NCBI GenBank assembly: GCA_045603485.1
Contig: JAZUMF010000065.1
Span: 1 to 30,485 of the forward strand
From: RGIG5952 sp045603485
Lineage (GTDB): Bacteria > Verrucomicrobiota > Kiritimatiellia > RFP12 > JAAYLN01
Length of the DNA: 30,485 bases
Reading direction: 5' to 3'
A model generated the notes under the pieces. It ran no database searches and was not told the DNA's origin. It worked only from the letters and a program-made list of their open reading frames with translations. The position numbers and the translations under genes are program-made. Shown piece after piece: positions 6,451 through 16,375 of the stretch (positions are counted from its first letter, which is position 1; each line of letters opens with the position of its first letter).

Positions 6451-9347
6451 ATCTTTCTTTTTTAATTGAGATTGCAAAGTTTGTCTGCGCCATTTTTATT
6501 TCATGGGTTGTTTTGGAGCTTGGCGGCTTTTTTGTTTCATACAATGCTTTGTTCCCGACATGGGCAATGGCTCTTGTCTCGGGCGTTGGTATGATGCTTA
6601 TCGCAATTGCATACCGCCGTGAGCGCAAGCTTCTTTCCAGAAATCGCGGTATCTGGCTTGTCTCTCTCAGATGTTTTTCTTTTGCCGTTGTCGCATTGAT
6701 GCTGATGCAGCCTGTTTTGCAGCGTACGCTTTCCCGTAAGGTCGAGCGGACCGTTGCCGTGATGGTTGACGCTTCAGACTCTATGCGTTTTCAAGACGAC
6801 TGCTGGACTCCTTCCGAGGCGTTGTCTTTGGCATACGAGGCAGGCATTGTTCAGCGAGATAAAAAGCCATTGCCGTCGCTTGAGCCGCTGGAATCTCTCG
6901 CGGAGCGCATGAAGCCATGGTTGTCTTCTTCGTTAGATGGCGGCAGGCTTCCTCCCGCATATCGCAAGCTTATTTCGCAATCTCGCTCCGAAGCTGGCAG
7001 GCTTTTGTCAGAGCTTGACTCTGAGTCATTGGCGGGTTCAACCAATGCCGTGCTGGCTTCATTTAGAAATCATCTGGAAAATGTCTTATTGCCTTCGCTT
7101 GATTCGTTGAAAAAGAGTGGGAATAATCAAGTTGCGGCTGGTGCTTTTGAGCGTTTTTCTTCTCAAGTCGCCGCCGTTAGGACTATTGCCGACCGAATTT
7201 TTTGGGAGTCGATTCCTTCCAATCGTGTGGAGGAAATCAAGTTATTTGCAAATCGGAGCCGATTGGAGCATTCAATCGGTATTTTAACTAATTCGCTGGA
7301 ATCTTTGTCGGATGATTATGGGGTGAAATACTTTTCCCTCGGTAAATCCTTAGTGCCTACATCTATCGATGTGCTTTCCAATGGGTTGCGTGATAATGAC
7401 CATGCTTTGGCGACAGATTTCGGGGCTGCGCTAGAGGATGTTGTTGCCAAGGTGCCGTCCGAGGAGCTTGCCGGCGTTTTGCTATTGTCTGACGGATTGG
7501 ATAACGGAGAGGCTTCGGTCGAGCCAGTCGCTCGCCGTTTGGGCGGTAGAGGCGTGAAGGTCAGTTCGGTTCTCGTCGGCTCTTCCACTCCTCCGCGCGA
7601 TATTGCCATTGCGGATATAGATGCGCCTGAATCAATTTTCTTGGGCGACAAGGTTAGGGTTAGATCCCGTATCTCAGCAATGCAGGCAAGGGGAACCAAT
7701 GCAACTGTGTCGTTGCTTTTAGATGGTATTGTCGTCGATGAGCAAAAAATTCCCATTTCAGAGGACTTGTTCAGCAGAGAATTTTCACTTTCGCATGCTC
7801 CGACTAATAATGGTCTTGCCCGATATCAGCTTCGCATTGATGAGATTGACGGCGAGAGGTTTTCATCCAATAACGTGTGGGGCGTTGATGTCGCAGTAAG
7901 TGATGACCGCACCAATGTGCTGCTGATTGATGATTATCCTAGGTGGGACTTCCGTTATCTGCGCAATCTCTTTTATGCCAGAGACAAATCGGTTCATCTT
8001 CAGTATTATCTCGTGCATCCTGATACGGTCGCGGGGCTTGATGTGACGAACCGTCTTCCAATGGCTTCGGCTTCCCGTCCCTTTGGAGAGGCAGAGGCTG
8101 GCGGGCTGCCTGTCAATGCTGAGGAATGGCGGAAATTCGATACCATTATTTTAGGCGATGTGGGGCCTGAGGTTATTACGCCTGAGATTCAAAAAATTAT
8201 CGTTGAGTGTGTGGAGGAGCGAGGAACATTGCTGATTTCAATTGCCGGCCCCCGCGCCATGCCTCACAGATATCCCGATGGCTCGCCGCTTCGGCAGCTC
8301 CTCCCAGGTCTTTTCAAAACGCCAGATAAGGGTGCAGATTTTTGGAAGGGGTGTGAGACTTCATACAGAGTCGAGCTTACACCATCAGGGCGGCTCCATC
8401 CTGTCATGCAGCAATCTACAAGCCCTACTGAAAATGAACAGGTTTGGAGTTCTTTGCCCGATTTTGTGTGGAGATTCCCGATTTCTGATATTAAGCCTGG
8501 TGCAGAAATTATTGCCGTTGCAGGAGTAAAGAACGAGGCGAAAGAGGATAGTGCCGTGACGGCAGAGAATGTCGCAATCTTGATGGAGAAGGAAAGGCTT
8601 GAGCGTATTGAGCGTGCGCTTGTAGTTGCACATAATGCCGGGCGAGGTAAGGTGCTTCAGCTTAATACTGACGAGTCGTGGCGCTTGCGTTATCGTGTCG
8701 GCGATACGAGACATCATCGTTTTTGGGGGCAGATTATTCGCTGGGGACTAGGCGAGCGTTTACGGAGTGGTACGCCTCGTTTGCGTGTCGGCACAGAGCG
8801 TTTGACCTACACCCCGCATGATACCGTCCGTCTTTTAGCTCGCGTCTTGGATGAGCGGTTGGCACCGGTCAGTAACGCTACCGTCGTGGCTGTCGTCTCT
8901 TCATTGGCGTCTAATTCTGCGGTAAAGATTAGAATGCCCCTTAGATATGTTGCAAATACGCAGGGCTTATATGAGGGTGTTTTGCAATCTATTGGAGAGC
9001 CCGGAGCATACGAGGTCGCAATTGAAGAGCCTTGGCATTTGAGCGGTGAGACAGATAAGGAGCGTAAGGTTTCAACGACTTTCTTTGTAGCGGCTCTGCG
9101 TCGCCCAATGGAGATGGCATATGTCGGGGCAGATTCGGATAAACTTGAGTCGTTGGCCCGTTGGACTGGCGGACGCGCAGTCGCACCTGCCGAGGCAATG
9201 GATTTAATCGGTTCGTTTGGTGAAAAGAGCAGGGTTGTGACTGAGCCTATTGAAATCGTCTTGTGGGATGAACCGCTGCTCTTTTTGCTTCTTGCGGTAT
9301 CTTTAACTGTTGAATGGATTCTTCGTAAGCGCGGAGGATTGGTCTAA
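6447..9347 (+). CDS. Membrane VWA protein with class I amidotransferase-like fold
   Basis: This 966-residue protein starts at a GTG overlapping the previous stop (GTGA), with GGGTGG just upstream. Three N-terminal helices (about 8-30, 38-56, 70-92) lead into a VWA domain with an intact DASDS motif at 108-112 and a late strand VLLLSDGLDNG (about 342-352). Between these is a helical insert of about 200 residues. From about 486 (TNVLLIDDYPRWDFRYLRNLF) it resembles the glutamine-amidotransferase-like fold often fused to such proteins, where it lacks amidotransferase chemistry. A C-terminal helix (about 937-958) anchors it again. Related large VWA proteins sit next to BatA-like and DUF4175 genes in planctomycete and verrucomicrobial genomes. 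It probably forms the extracytoplasmic complex with its neighbours. Confidence 0.85.
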   Translation: MNLSFLIEIAKFVCAIFISWVVLELGGFFVSYNALFPTWAMALVSGVGMMLIAIAYRRERKLLSRNRGIWLVSLRCFSFAVVALMLMQPVLQRTLSRKVERTVAVMVDASDSMRFQDDCWTPSEALSLAYEAGIVQRDKKPLPSLEPLESLAERMKPWLSSSLDGGRLPPAYRKLISQSRSEAGRLLSELDSESLAGSTNAVLASFRNHLENVLLPSLDSLKKSGNNQVAAGAFERFSSQVAAVRTIADRIFWESIPSNRVEEIKLFANRSRLEHSIGILTNSLESLSDDYGVKYFSLGKSLVPTSIDVLSNGLRDNDHALATDFGAALEDVVAKVPSEELAGVLLLSDGLDNGEASVEPVARRLGGRGVKVSSVLVGSSTPPRDIAIADIDAPESIFLGDKVRVRSRISAMQARGTNATVSLLLDGIVVDEQKIPISEDLFSREFSLSHAPTNNGLARYQLRIDEIDGERFSSNNVWGVDVAVSDDRTNVLLIDDYPRWDFRYLRNLFYARDKSVHLQYYLVHPDTVAGLDVTNRLPMASASRPFGEAEAGGLPVNAEEWRKFDTIILGDVGPEVITPEIQKIIVECVEERGTLLISIAGPRAMPHRYPDGSPLRQLLPGLFKTPDKGADFWKGCETSYRVELTPSGRLHPVMQQSTSPTENEQVWSSLPDFVWRFPISDIKPGAEIIAVAGVKNEAKEDSAVTAENVAILMEKERLERIERALVVAHNAGRGKVLQLNTDESWRLRYRVGDTRHHRFWGQIIRWGLGERLRSGTPRLRVGTERLTYTPHDTVRLLARVLDERLAPVSNATVVAVVSSLASNSAVKIRMPLRYVANTQGLYEGVLQSIGEPGAYEVAIEEPWHLSGETDKERKVSTTFFVAALRRPMEMAYVGADSDKLESLARWTGGRAVAPAEAMDLIGSFGEKSRVVTEPIEIVLWDEPLLFLLLAVSLTVEWILRKRGGLV

Positions 9348-12300
9348 TGAATAATTATTCCCTTTGGAATCAGGCTAAGCTACCGCCTGAATTGACAGAC
9401 AAGTTAAAAGCGATTATTCGTCGTGTTCGCATTATTCAGCTCCTTCGCGGTATTCTTGCTGTAGTAGGTGTCGCCGTCGCCTCGACCTTAGCGGTCATCG
9501 CTATCGATGCCGCAGTGACTATCTATTCGGATGGAATTCGTGCCGCAATCTCCTGTTTTGGTCTTATCCTGGTTTTAATTACTGGCTATATAGCCCTTGT
9601 CCGACCATTGTGCGATAAGATATCGCCTATCCGCATGGCGCGCATCATCGAGACGCGCCACCCAGAGCTTCAAGAGCGTATCAGCTCGGCATTGGAGCTT
9701 ATCCTTATCGGTGGAAATGAGGCAGAGGTAGGCTCGAGCCAGCTATTGGATTTGCTTGTCGCCGATGCCAGAACCGATATCGCAGGACTCTCCGCAGCAA
9801 AGGAATTCCGTGGCTCCTCAATGCGACCAGTTGCATTTGCCGCGGTGCTTTTTTTGATTGTTCAACTTATTCTTCTTGCGGTGCGTCCCAAGGATACGAT
9901 GCTTCTTATCGCTAGAGCGTATGCCCCCTTTGCCAGGTTGAATAATTTAGCCGCCCGCTCTTATGCGGTAAGCCCTGGGGATATTGTTATCGTGCAAGGC
10001 GAGACTGTGACATTTTCGCTGACCGCGCCAGGGGAGAGCGGATCTCGTGCCGAGCTTTGTATCGAGCGCAAAGGTGAGCCTCTTTCAATTGAGCGCATGA
10101 CAAAGCGTTTTGACCTTAGCGATGGCGAGCCTGTCTTTGAGGTGCAGATTCCATCCGTCAATGAGTCATTTGACTACCGTATGCGTATCGGCAGGGCTTT
10201 GACCAGAAGATTCAGAGTCGAGGCAGTACCGCCCCCCGCCTTTAATGAAGTTGCTTGTACTCTAGAGCCGCCTTCATATACAGGGCTATTGCCGACTCAA
10301 TATGTCGGGGCTGTCGAGATGGCGATTTCCGCGCCTGTAGGGACTAGGGCCAAGGTAAAGGCCTCGTTAAACCGTGAGATGGACTCCCTTTTGCTCTTTG
10401 ATAACGGCAGGACGATTTCGCCCGGAAACAACCAGCCGGAAGATATCGCTGAATTCCGATGGATGATTACCACCAACAAGGCCACTTCTTGGACAATTTC
10501 TCTAACCGACAGCCGTGGTTTCACAAACCTCTTGACATGGGCTGATTATGAGGCGATTCCCGACTATCCCCCCGATGTGAGGCTAACTTATCCAAGCGGT
10601 AATTCATATGTCCTGCCGACCTATGGACACCTCAAAACGGTCTTTGATATTCGCGATGACTATGGCATTACCAATGCAACTTTGGTGATGCTTCCAGACA
10701 ATGAAAAGTTTCCTTGGACGACTGAAGTGGAGCTTGAGCGTGTGTCAAAAGGAATTTACAGAGTTGTACAGGATATTTCACTTGGCGAATTTATGATTGG
10801 CGGAGTCAAAAAGATTCGGATTTGGCTTGAGGCTGCAGATAATCTGCCGGTTGAGCTTGGTGGTCCAAATGTCTCCAAGAGCCGCACGATAGCCGTCAAT
10901 CTCGATAATGCAGAACGCCGTTCGCTTGCCGATCAGGTGCGCATCCCTGAGCGAGACTCAATTACAAATCTTTTGGAGACGGCTGCAGCGCGTTTGGAAA
11001 ATGCAGCTAAGAAGTTAGCCTCGACGGCTGATAATCCAAAGATGAAGCAGAAGGAGCTTGATGCCGCAATGGAGGAAGCCGAGAAGGTGATGGCTGAGGT
11101 TGCGGAGAAAACCGAAGAGGCTGAGAAGAAGGCCGACAAGGGACTCTTTGCCGGTGTTGCCGATAAATTGGAGAATGTCTCAAAGGAGGCTGTCGAAGAG
11201 GCTCGCAAGGCCGTTGAAGAGATTCCGCTTACCGAGGAGACCGAGCGCAAGAAAATCGTTGAGGAGGCAGTCGAAAAGATGAATAAGGCTGCAGAGGAGG
11301 CGCGTTCGGCAATACCTGAGATTTTGGAGAAGGACGCGTTGCTTAAAAAGGCTTCAGATTTAGAGACTTTGGCGGCAAAGGAGGCCGCATTGGCAAAGAA
11401 GGCAAAGGAGCGTCAACTCACCGATGAAGAATTGCTTGATTGGCAAGCAAAGCAGAAAGAGCTCGCAAATCAGTTTGGCGCCCTGGAGAATATAACGGCT
11501 GAACGCGAGGATATTCCAAAGTCTTTCATACCTGAAGAGAATAAGGCAAAACCTCAAGCCGAGACGGGCAAAAAATCTGCTGACAAGGAATCGGCTAAAA
11601 ACAATGATGCTAATGCATCCCAAAGTGAAAGCCGAAAAGAGCCAACAAAGACCGAAGGGGTAAAAGAAAAGCCCAAGGCATCACCCAAAGCCGCCGCAGA
11701 AGCTGCCGTCAAAGCCGCAGAGGCGGCAAAGGGCAAGCCCAAAGACGAGGCGATGCTAAAGAATGCCCGAGAAGCCGAAGCCGCGGCTAAAGAGTCTAAA
11801 CGCGCAGCGGCAGAGTCTCAAAGAGCTAAAGCCGCTTTAAGTGCAATTGAAAAAGATAGGGAAGCCCTCAAAGAGATCGCCGCAAAGGCCGATGAACTCG
11901 AAAAGGCAGCAGAGAAGGTAGCCGAGGACGCCTTTAATGTGAGAATGGAGCAAGTCCGTTATGAGGCCGAGAAAGTTGACCCTGAGTTGGCAAAGGCCGA
12001 TAAACTTTCACAGAAGGCAACAAAACTTGCCGAGATGGTTGAAAAGGCTGCTCAAAATCCAGAGGCTGTTTCACCTGCCAAATTGGAGGCTGCGGCAGAT
12101 GAAGTTACGGCAATGGCAGAGGAGCTTTCAAAATCTCAAGACCCTGTTTTGAAGAGAGCAGCCGATTTAGCAAAGGAGGTCGCGCGTTCTGCAAAGGAAA
12201 CGGCGCTTCAAAATCAAGATAAGGTCGCGTCCGACAAGGCAAAAAGCGATGGCTGTGAAAGTGAGCAATCATCGGTTGGCAATAACGACGGTTCAATTCA

Positions 12301-15154
12301 GGAAGTCGACAAAGAGCTTGCCGAAGCCGAAGATGAGGTCAAGGCGGCAACGACTTCAGAGCATGCGAAGAAAACTGCCGAAGCAATTAAAGATGAGCTT
12401 AAAAAGACTGCTGAGTCAACAAGAGAACAAGCCTTGCGGACTGCACGCGAATCAGAGAAACTTGCAGGGGTCGCTACAAATCTCGCGGCGAGACTTGATA
12501 ATGCCGTCAAAAACGCACAGCAAGCGGCAAGCCCAAATGGTAAAGCGCAAGCTCAAGGTAAGAGTGCTGAAAAGACGAAGCCAGGAAGTGTCGGACAAGA
12601 GGATTTAGAATCCCTCTACAAGGAGGCTGACAGTTTAGCAAAGGCGGCAGAGAAGACAATGCTTGACGCCCAAGATGCTGCCAAGAGAGCCAACAATAAA
12701 GCGGAGCATAGAAATAGCGATGTCGCCAATAAAGCAAAGAACACGGCAAGCGAAGCAAAACAAGCTGCTGAATCGGTGAAGAAAGCCATTGATGCAATGC
12801 CCAAGCAAGAAAAGACCAATACGGCTTCTAACGGTAATAAAAATGCGGCTAGCGCAGATAACAAAAACGCAAGCGAAGCGCCTAAACCGCCGTCAAGAGA
12901 AGCATTGGCGGAAACCGAAAGAGCAAAGAGGGCTGCATCAAATGCTCAAAAGTATGCTCAAGAAAACAAGGTGCCAAGCGAAAGACTTGCAAAGACATCG
13001 CCAGAGCACGCAATCGATGCCGTAAAGGCGGCGGAAAGAGCCGTTGATTTGGCAAATGCCCTCTCTGATAAGATGCAGCCCGCTAACGGTAATAATGCAA
13101 AAAGCGACAGCGCAGAAACAAAGGGCAAGAGCGAGAAGAATAAAGCCTCTAGTACTCACAATACGCCACTACCTGAAAAGCCTGATGAAATTCGCAAAGA
13201 GTTGGGCAAAGCCATAGAAGAGGCCAAAAAGGCGGCACTGTCCGCAAAGGAGCTCTCGCGCGACACCAATGAGAACCTTCCCGATATGGCGGCAACTATG
13301 GTTGAAAGGGCAATGTCAAATGCAGAGAATATCGCCAAAAATTACGATGCTTTAACTCCGCCGCCCGGTCGTCCCAAGGCCAATAAAGATTTGTTGGCGA
13401 AGAATTCCGACATCGCATCAAAGAACGCACAGAACCTGGTCGAGACCGCACAGCGCTTTGCAGAGGCGGCAAACGCCACCCCCGAGCAACACGCACAAGG
13501 CTACGAAGAACTTCGTAAAAATATCGGCAATGATCTCGAAAGACTTTCAAAAGACATCAGAGATGCGGCCTTGTCAATGCAGCGCGATATGCCTCATGCC
13601 GCAACAAATGCTCACGCGAAGGCAAATATCGACGGCGCAAAGAAAGCGATTGAAAAGTATGCCGCAGAGGCAAAGACGCTTTATGACAATCTCGCAAATC
13701 CCATAGATGACATACCGCGCATCGTGGACAATGCCAAGCGTATTGGCAGAGATGAACGCACGAAAGCGACAAATCAAGGCATGGAGGATATTGAGATTAC
13801 ACCAAGCGAGCTCGCATCAAAAGAGCTTGGAAGATTGCGTGATGAGTTTGGCAAGGCACGCGCAAAGGCCAGCGATTTAATGGCGGTAGAAAGATATTCC
13901 AATAATCCAGAGGCCTTACTGAGAATTGCCGACGCCGCCGATAAGCGCCTATCCGAATATACGCCAGGACGACTCTCAAAAGAGATGACGGAAAAGCGTG
14001 GTCAAAGCCAAAGTGGCGAAACGCAGGGAGATGGAGAACCGCTGGAAGAGAGCGAAGAAGATTTGATTCGTGAAAACAATTCTTCCGACGAAGATGAAGC
14101 ACCCTTTGAAAACTCAGATGCAATTGCATCCGCCACAGGGGAAACACGCGCCCTTGCAAATCGACTTGCTGAGTCAAGAGAGCATACAAAGGAGGCGCAA
14201 GATGCTCTTGAGCTAGGCGATGCAAAGCAGGCTAGAGAGGTCGCAAAAGAGGCTGCCGCAGCGGCTGCTAATGTCGCCAAAAAGGCTGCCGCATCAGAAT
14301 CAGCTCGAAATAATTCGGCAAAAATGTCTCAAGCGCGTTCACAGCAGTCTGCCGCCTCGGCAACCAAACGAGCTTCAAACCTTATAAATAAGCTTTTAGA
14401 CGAAGCAAAGAAAAAAGAAGCCGCACAGCAAAAAGCTCAGAATCAAGCTCTCGGAGGAAGTAGTGCCCAGCAGACAAAGCAGCAGACCGGTGGAGGCGGC
14501 GGTAAGTCCCAAGAGAAAGATGAAAAGAGCGATGAGCCAAAAGAATTCAAGGGTGAGCGTCCACCAGAAGTCGATGTGCCGCTTTTTGACGAGTTTCTTG
14601 GCGGACTTACTGAGGCAGCTTCAAATATCGTTGCCGCAGCGGCAATAGCAGACGAATCGCCACAAGAAGCCAATCGATTGGCAGAGGCGGCAATTCGCGA
14701 GGCGCTAAAGCTTCAAGCCCCGTCAGAAGAACAGGTGGAAGCCGCGCGATTGGCCAATTTGGCCTCGCAGGATTTACGCCGCCTTGCTGCAGAGACTGCA
14801 GAATTGGCTGGGCTGGATCCCGAGACGATGAAGATTAAAAAACCGGCAAACCACAAAACCGATAAGCAAAAAGAGTCATCCGCTGATAAGAAGAAAAAGG
14901 CAGCACGAACCTTTATTGAGGGAGGTGGCGGTGATAACGAGCCAAAAGAAGAGGAGATTGAAGTAGAATTTGAAGATGGAATCTCACTTGAGATGCCCGA
15001 ATGGCTCAAAAGATTAGGCTTCCCGATTTCAGAGTGGCTTAAATATAAAGGGTCGCTTGAGTCAGGCTTGCCCGACAGCGCACTAGAGCATGTCGCTCCA
15101 GAATACCGTAATCTCGTCCGTGAATACTTCAAACTTCTCTCAAAGGAGAAATAG
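9347..15154 (+). CDS. DUF4175-type membrane protein with giant Ala/Lys/Glu-rich coil
   Basis: The ATG shares its A with the preceding stop (TAATG), and GGAGG lies 8 nt upstream. Three N-terminal helices (33-55, 66-87, 161-180) and the ARIIETRHPELQERISSALEL segment (98-118) match the DUF4175 N-terminus; beta-rich Ig-like repeats follow to about 525. From about 529 to 1734 the protein is an extraordinary Ala/Lys/Glu/Asn-rich helical region with AEKA/KEAA-type periodicity and almost no aromatic residues. The last 200 residues return to normal composition and end in a conserved-looking tail (EWLKYKGSLESGLPDSALEH, then YRNLVREYF). At 1935 residues it is about twice the size I would expect for the family. 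It probably lies outside the cytoplasm as a long coiled rod or envelope-spanning tether. Several other-frame ORFs inside are by-products of its codon bias. Confidence 0.82.
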   Translation: MNNYSLWNQAKLPPELTDKLKAIIRRVRIIQLLRGILAVVGVAVASTLAVIAIDAAVTIYSDGIRAAISCFGLILVLITGYIALVRPLCDKISPIRMARIIETRHPELQERISSALELILIGGNEAEVGSSQLLDLLVADARTDIAGLSAAKEFRGSSMRPVAFAAVLFLIVQLILLAVRPKDTMLLIARAYAPFARLNNLAARSYAVSPGDIVIVQGETVTFSLTAPGESGSRAELCIERKGEPLSIERMTKRFDLSDGEPVFEVQIPSVNESFDYRMRIGRALTRRFRVEAVPPPAFNEVACTLEPPSYTGLLPTQYVGAVEMAISAPVGTRAKVKASLNREMDSLLLFDNGRTISPGNNQPEDIAEFRWMITTNKATSWTISLTDSRGFTNLLTWADYEAIPDYPPDVRLTYPSGNSYVLPTYGHLKTVFDIRDDYGITNATLVMLPDNEKFPWTTEVELERVSKGIYRVVQDISLGEFMIGGVKKIRIWLEAADNLPVELGGPNVSKSRTIAVNLDNAERRSLADQVRIPERDSITNLLETAAARLENAAKKLASTADNPKMKQKELDAAMEEAEKVMAEVAEKTEEAEKKADKGLFAGVADKLENVSKEAVEEARKAVEEIPLTEETERKKIVEEAVEKMNKAAEEARSAIPEILEKDALLKKASDLETLAAKEAALAKKAKERQLTDEELLDWQAKQKELANQFGALENITAEREDIPKSFIPEENKAKPQAETGKKSADKESAKNNDANASQSESRKEPTKTEGVKEKPKASPKAAAEAAVKAAEAAKGKPKDEAMLKNAREAEAAAKESKRAAAESQRAKAALSAIEKDREALKEIAAKADELEKAAEKVAEDAFNVRMEQVRYEAEKVDPELAKADKLSQKATKLAEMVEKAAQNPEAVSPAKLEAAADEVTAMAEELSKSQDPVLKRAADLAKEVARSAKETALQNQDKVASDKAKSDGCESEQSSVGNNDGSIQEVDKELAEAEDEVKAATTSEHAKKTAEAIKDELKKTAESTREQALRTARESEKLAGVATNLAARLDNAVKNAQQAASPNGKAQAQGKSAEKTKPGSVGQEDLESLYKEADSLAKAAEKTMLDAQDAAKRANNKAEHRNSDVANKAKNTASEAKQAAESVKKAIDAMPKQEKTNTASNGNKNAASADNKNASEAPKPPSREALAETERAKRAASNAQKYAQENKVPSERLAKTSPEHAIDAVKAAERAVDLANALSDKMQPANGNNAKSDSAETKGKSEKNKASSTHNTPLPEKPDEIRKELGKAIEEAKKAALSAKELSRDTNENLPDMAATMVERAMSNAENIAKNYDALTPPPGRPKANKDLLAKNSDIASKNAQNLVETAQRFAEAANATPEQHAQGYEELRKNIGNDLERLSKDIRDAALSMQRDMPHAATNAHAKANIDGAKKAIEKYAAEAKTLYDNLANPIDDIPRIVDNAKRIGRDERTKATNQGMEDIEITPSELASKELGRLRDEFGKARAKASDLMAVERYSNNPEALLRIADAADKRLSEYTPGRLSKEMTEKRGQSQSGETQGDGEPLEESEEDLIRENNSSDEDEAPFENSDAIASATGETRALANRLAESREHTKEAQDALELGDAKQAREVAKEAAAAAANVAKKAAASESARNNSAKMSQARSQQSAASATKRASNLINKLLDEAKKKEAAQQKAQNQALGGSSAQQTKQQTGGGGGKSQEKDEKSDEPKEFKGERPPEVDVPLFDEFLGGLTEAASNIVAAAAIADESPQEANRLAEAAIREALKLQAPSEEQVEAARLANLASQDLRRLAAETAELAGLDPETMKIKKPANHKTDKQKESSADKKKKAARTFIEGGGGDNEPKEEEIEVEFEDGISLEMPEWLKRLGFPISEWLKYKGSLESGLPDSALEHVAPEYRNLVREYFKLLSKEK

Positions 15155-15156
15155 CG

Positions 15157-16191
15157 ATGGGAAAGAGACTTTTAGAAGCTTTTGCAGTAATTATCGTCAC
15201 ATCTTTGACCTTTAATTTAAGTGCCGGAGAACCAGACAAAATTGAACTGGCGATAAGAAGAGGCTTGGATTTTATCGCTCGCGGTCAAAATGAAAATGGT
15301 ACATTTGACAGCAGCACCGCACGAAATTTTGCAGGTGTGCCAGCGCTATGCGGTATGGCATTTTTGGCTGCGGGAGATACTCCCATGTCAGAACCAAATG
15401 GGCCGGTAGTTTTGCGTATTATCGACCATCTTCTGGAAAAGGCACGAGGTGACGGTTATTTGGGAGTAAGCGGTGGAAAGATGTATTCACACTGCATCTC
15501 GACACTGTTCCTTTCAGAAGTTTCGGGCATGGTGGATACAAATCGACAGGCCAAAATCAATGTGCTTCTGCCAAAGGCGGTAAAAATCATTCTTTCGGCG
15601 CAAGGAATAAAAAAGCGGGGCGACCATGACGGAGGATGGCGCTATGAGCCAAATTCAGTTGATAGCGATATGTCTTGCAGCGGTTGGGCATTGATGGCAT
15701 TACGGTCTGCACGCTTGAATGGAGCACCAGTTCCGCAAGAGGCTATTGATAGGGCTGTCAAATATGTGCTGGCACACCATTCTCCCAAGACAGGCACATT
15801 CGGGTATCAAAATTCAACATCCGAAGCAGACAAATTGACTGGTGCTGGATTGTTGTGTTTAGAGTTGTGCGGTAAGCATGGTGACCCCGCAACATTAAGG
15901 GCAGGACAGTATCTAAAAAGAAACTTTCGCAACTTAGAGCGAACCAATCGGCAAGGATATGGACTTTATTATACCGCTCAGGGACTATTTCAGTTAGGCG
16001 GTGAAACCTGGAAGAATTTTTCAGATTGGATGTATGCCTACTGGTTGCCCAGGCAAGCTGATGACGGGCATTGGCAGATTCGTGATGACGGCTGTGCATA
16101 TTACCAAACCTCATTGGTTATTCTTGCCTTAACAGTTCCCTTTAGACAGCTACCAATCTATCAGCGTGATGAAACCGTAGACGAGGAATAA
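15157..16191 (+). CDS. Secreted alpha/alpha-toroid (squalene-cyclase fold) protein
   Basis: This 344-residue protein has a signal peptide (about 1-24, ending NLSAG). It contains repeated helical-barrel motifs of the prenyltransferase/squalene-oxidase type: IRRGLDFIARGQNENGTF, DHDGGWRYEPNSVDSDMSCSGWALMAL, and YGLYYTAQGLFQLGG followed by DGHWQI. The cyclase catalytic DxDD motif is absent (the nearest is DSDM), so terpene cyclisation is unlikely; the fold probably binds a protein or lipid. It starts 2 nt after the DUF4175 stop with GGAG upstream, so it is the last gene of the operon. Similar secreted toroid proteins accompany DUF4175 genes in related phyla. Confidence 0.85.
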   Translation: MGKRLLEAFAVIIVTSLTFNLSAGEPDKIELAIRRGLDFIARGQNENGTFDSSTARNFAGVPALCGMAFLAAGDTPMSEPNGPVVLRIIDHLLEKARGDGYLGVSGGKMYSHCISTLFLSEVSGMVDTNRQAKINVLLPKAVKIILSAQGIKKRGDHDGGWRYEPNSVDSDMSCSGWALMALRSARLNGAPVPQEAIDRAVKYVLAHHSPKTGTFGYQNSTSEADKLTGAGLLCLELCGKHGDPATLRAGQYLKRNFRNLERTNRQGYGLYYTAQGLFQLGGETWKNFSDWMYAYWLPRQADDGHWQIRDDGCAYYQTSLVILALTVPFRQLPIYQRDETVDEE

Positions 16192-16375
16192 CGGGAATTA
16201 TCACTAGACGCTATCGCCAAGACTAATGATAGACTGCCACTTGAAAAGTTAAATGCGAATGTTTTTTACGAAAAGAACACAGAGTTTTTTTAGAAAATTT
16301 GTTCCGCACCGTAATCTCATTTTGGGTGTGCTAAAAATATAGAATGTTTATTATTAGTATATTGCGAATGTGAAT

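Noticed and set aside
13797..14225. Long minus-strand frames inside the DUF4175 gene
   Set aside because: They are by-products of the Ala/Lys/Glu-rich codon bias, are leucine/arginine/serine-rich, and have no ribosome sites.
15157..16191. Annotation as an active squalene/terpene cyclase
   Set aside because: The protein is secreted, short and lacks DxDD.
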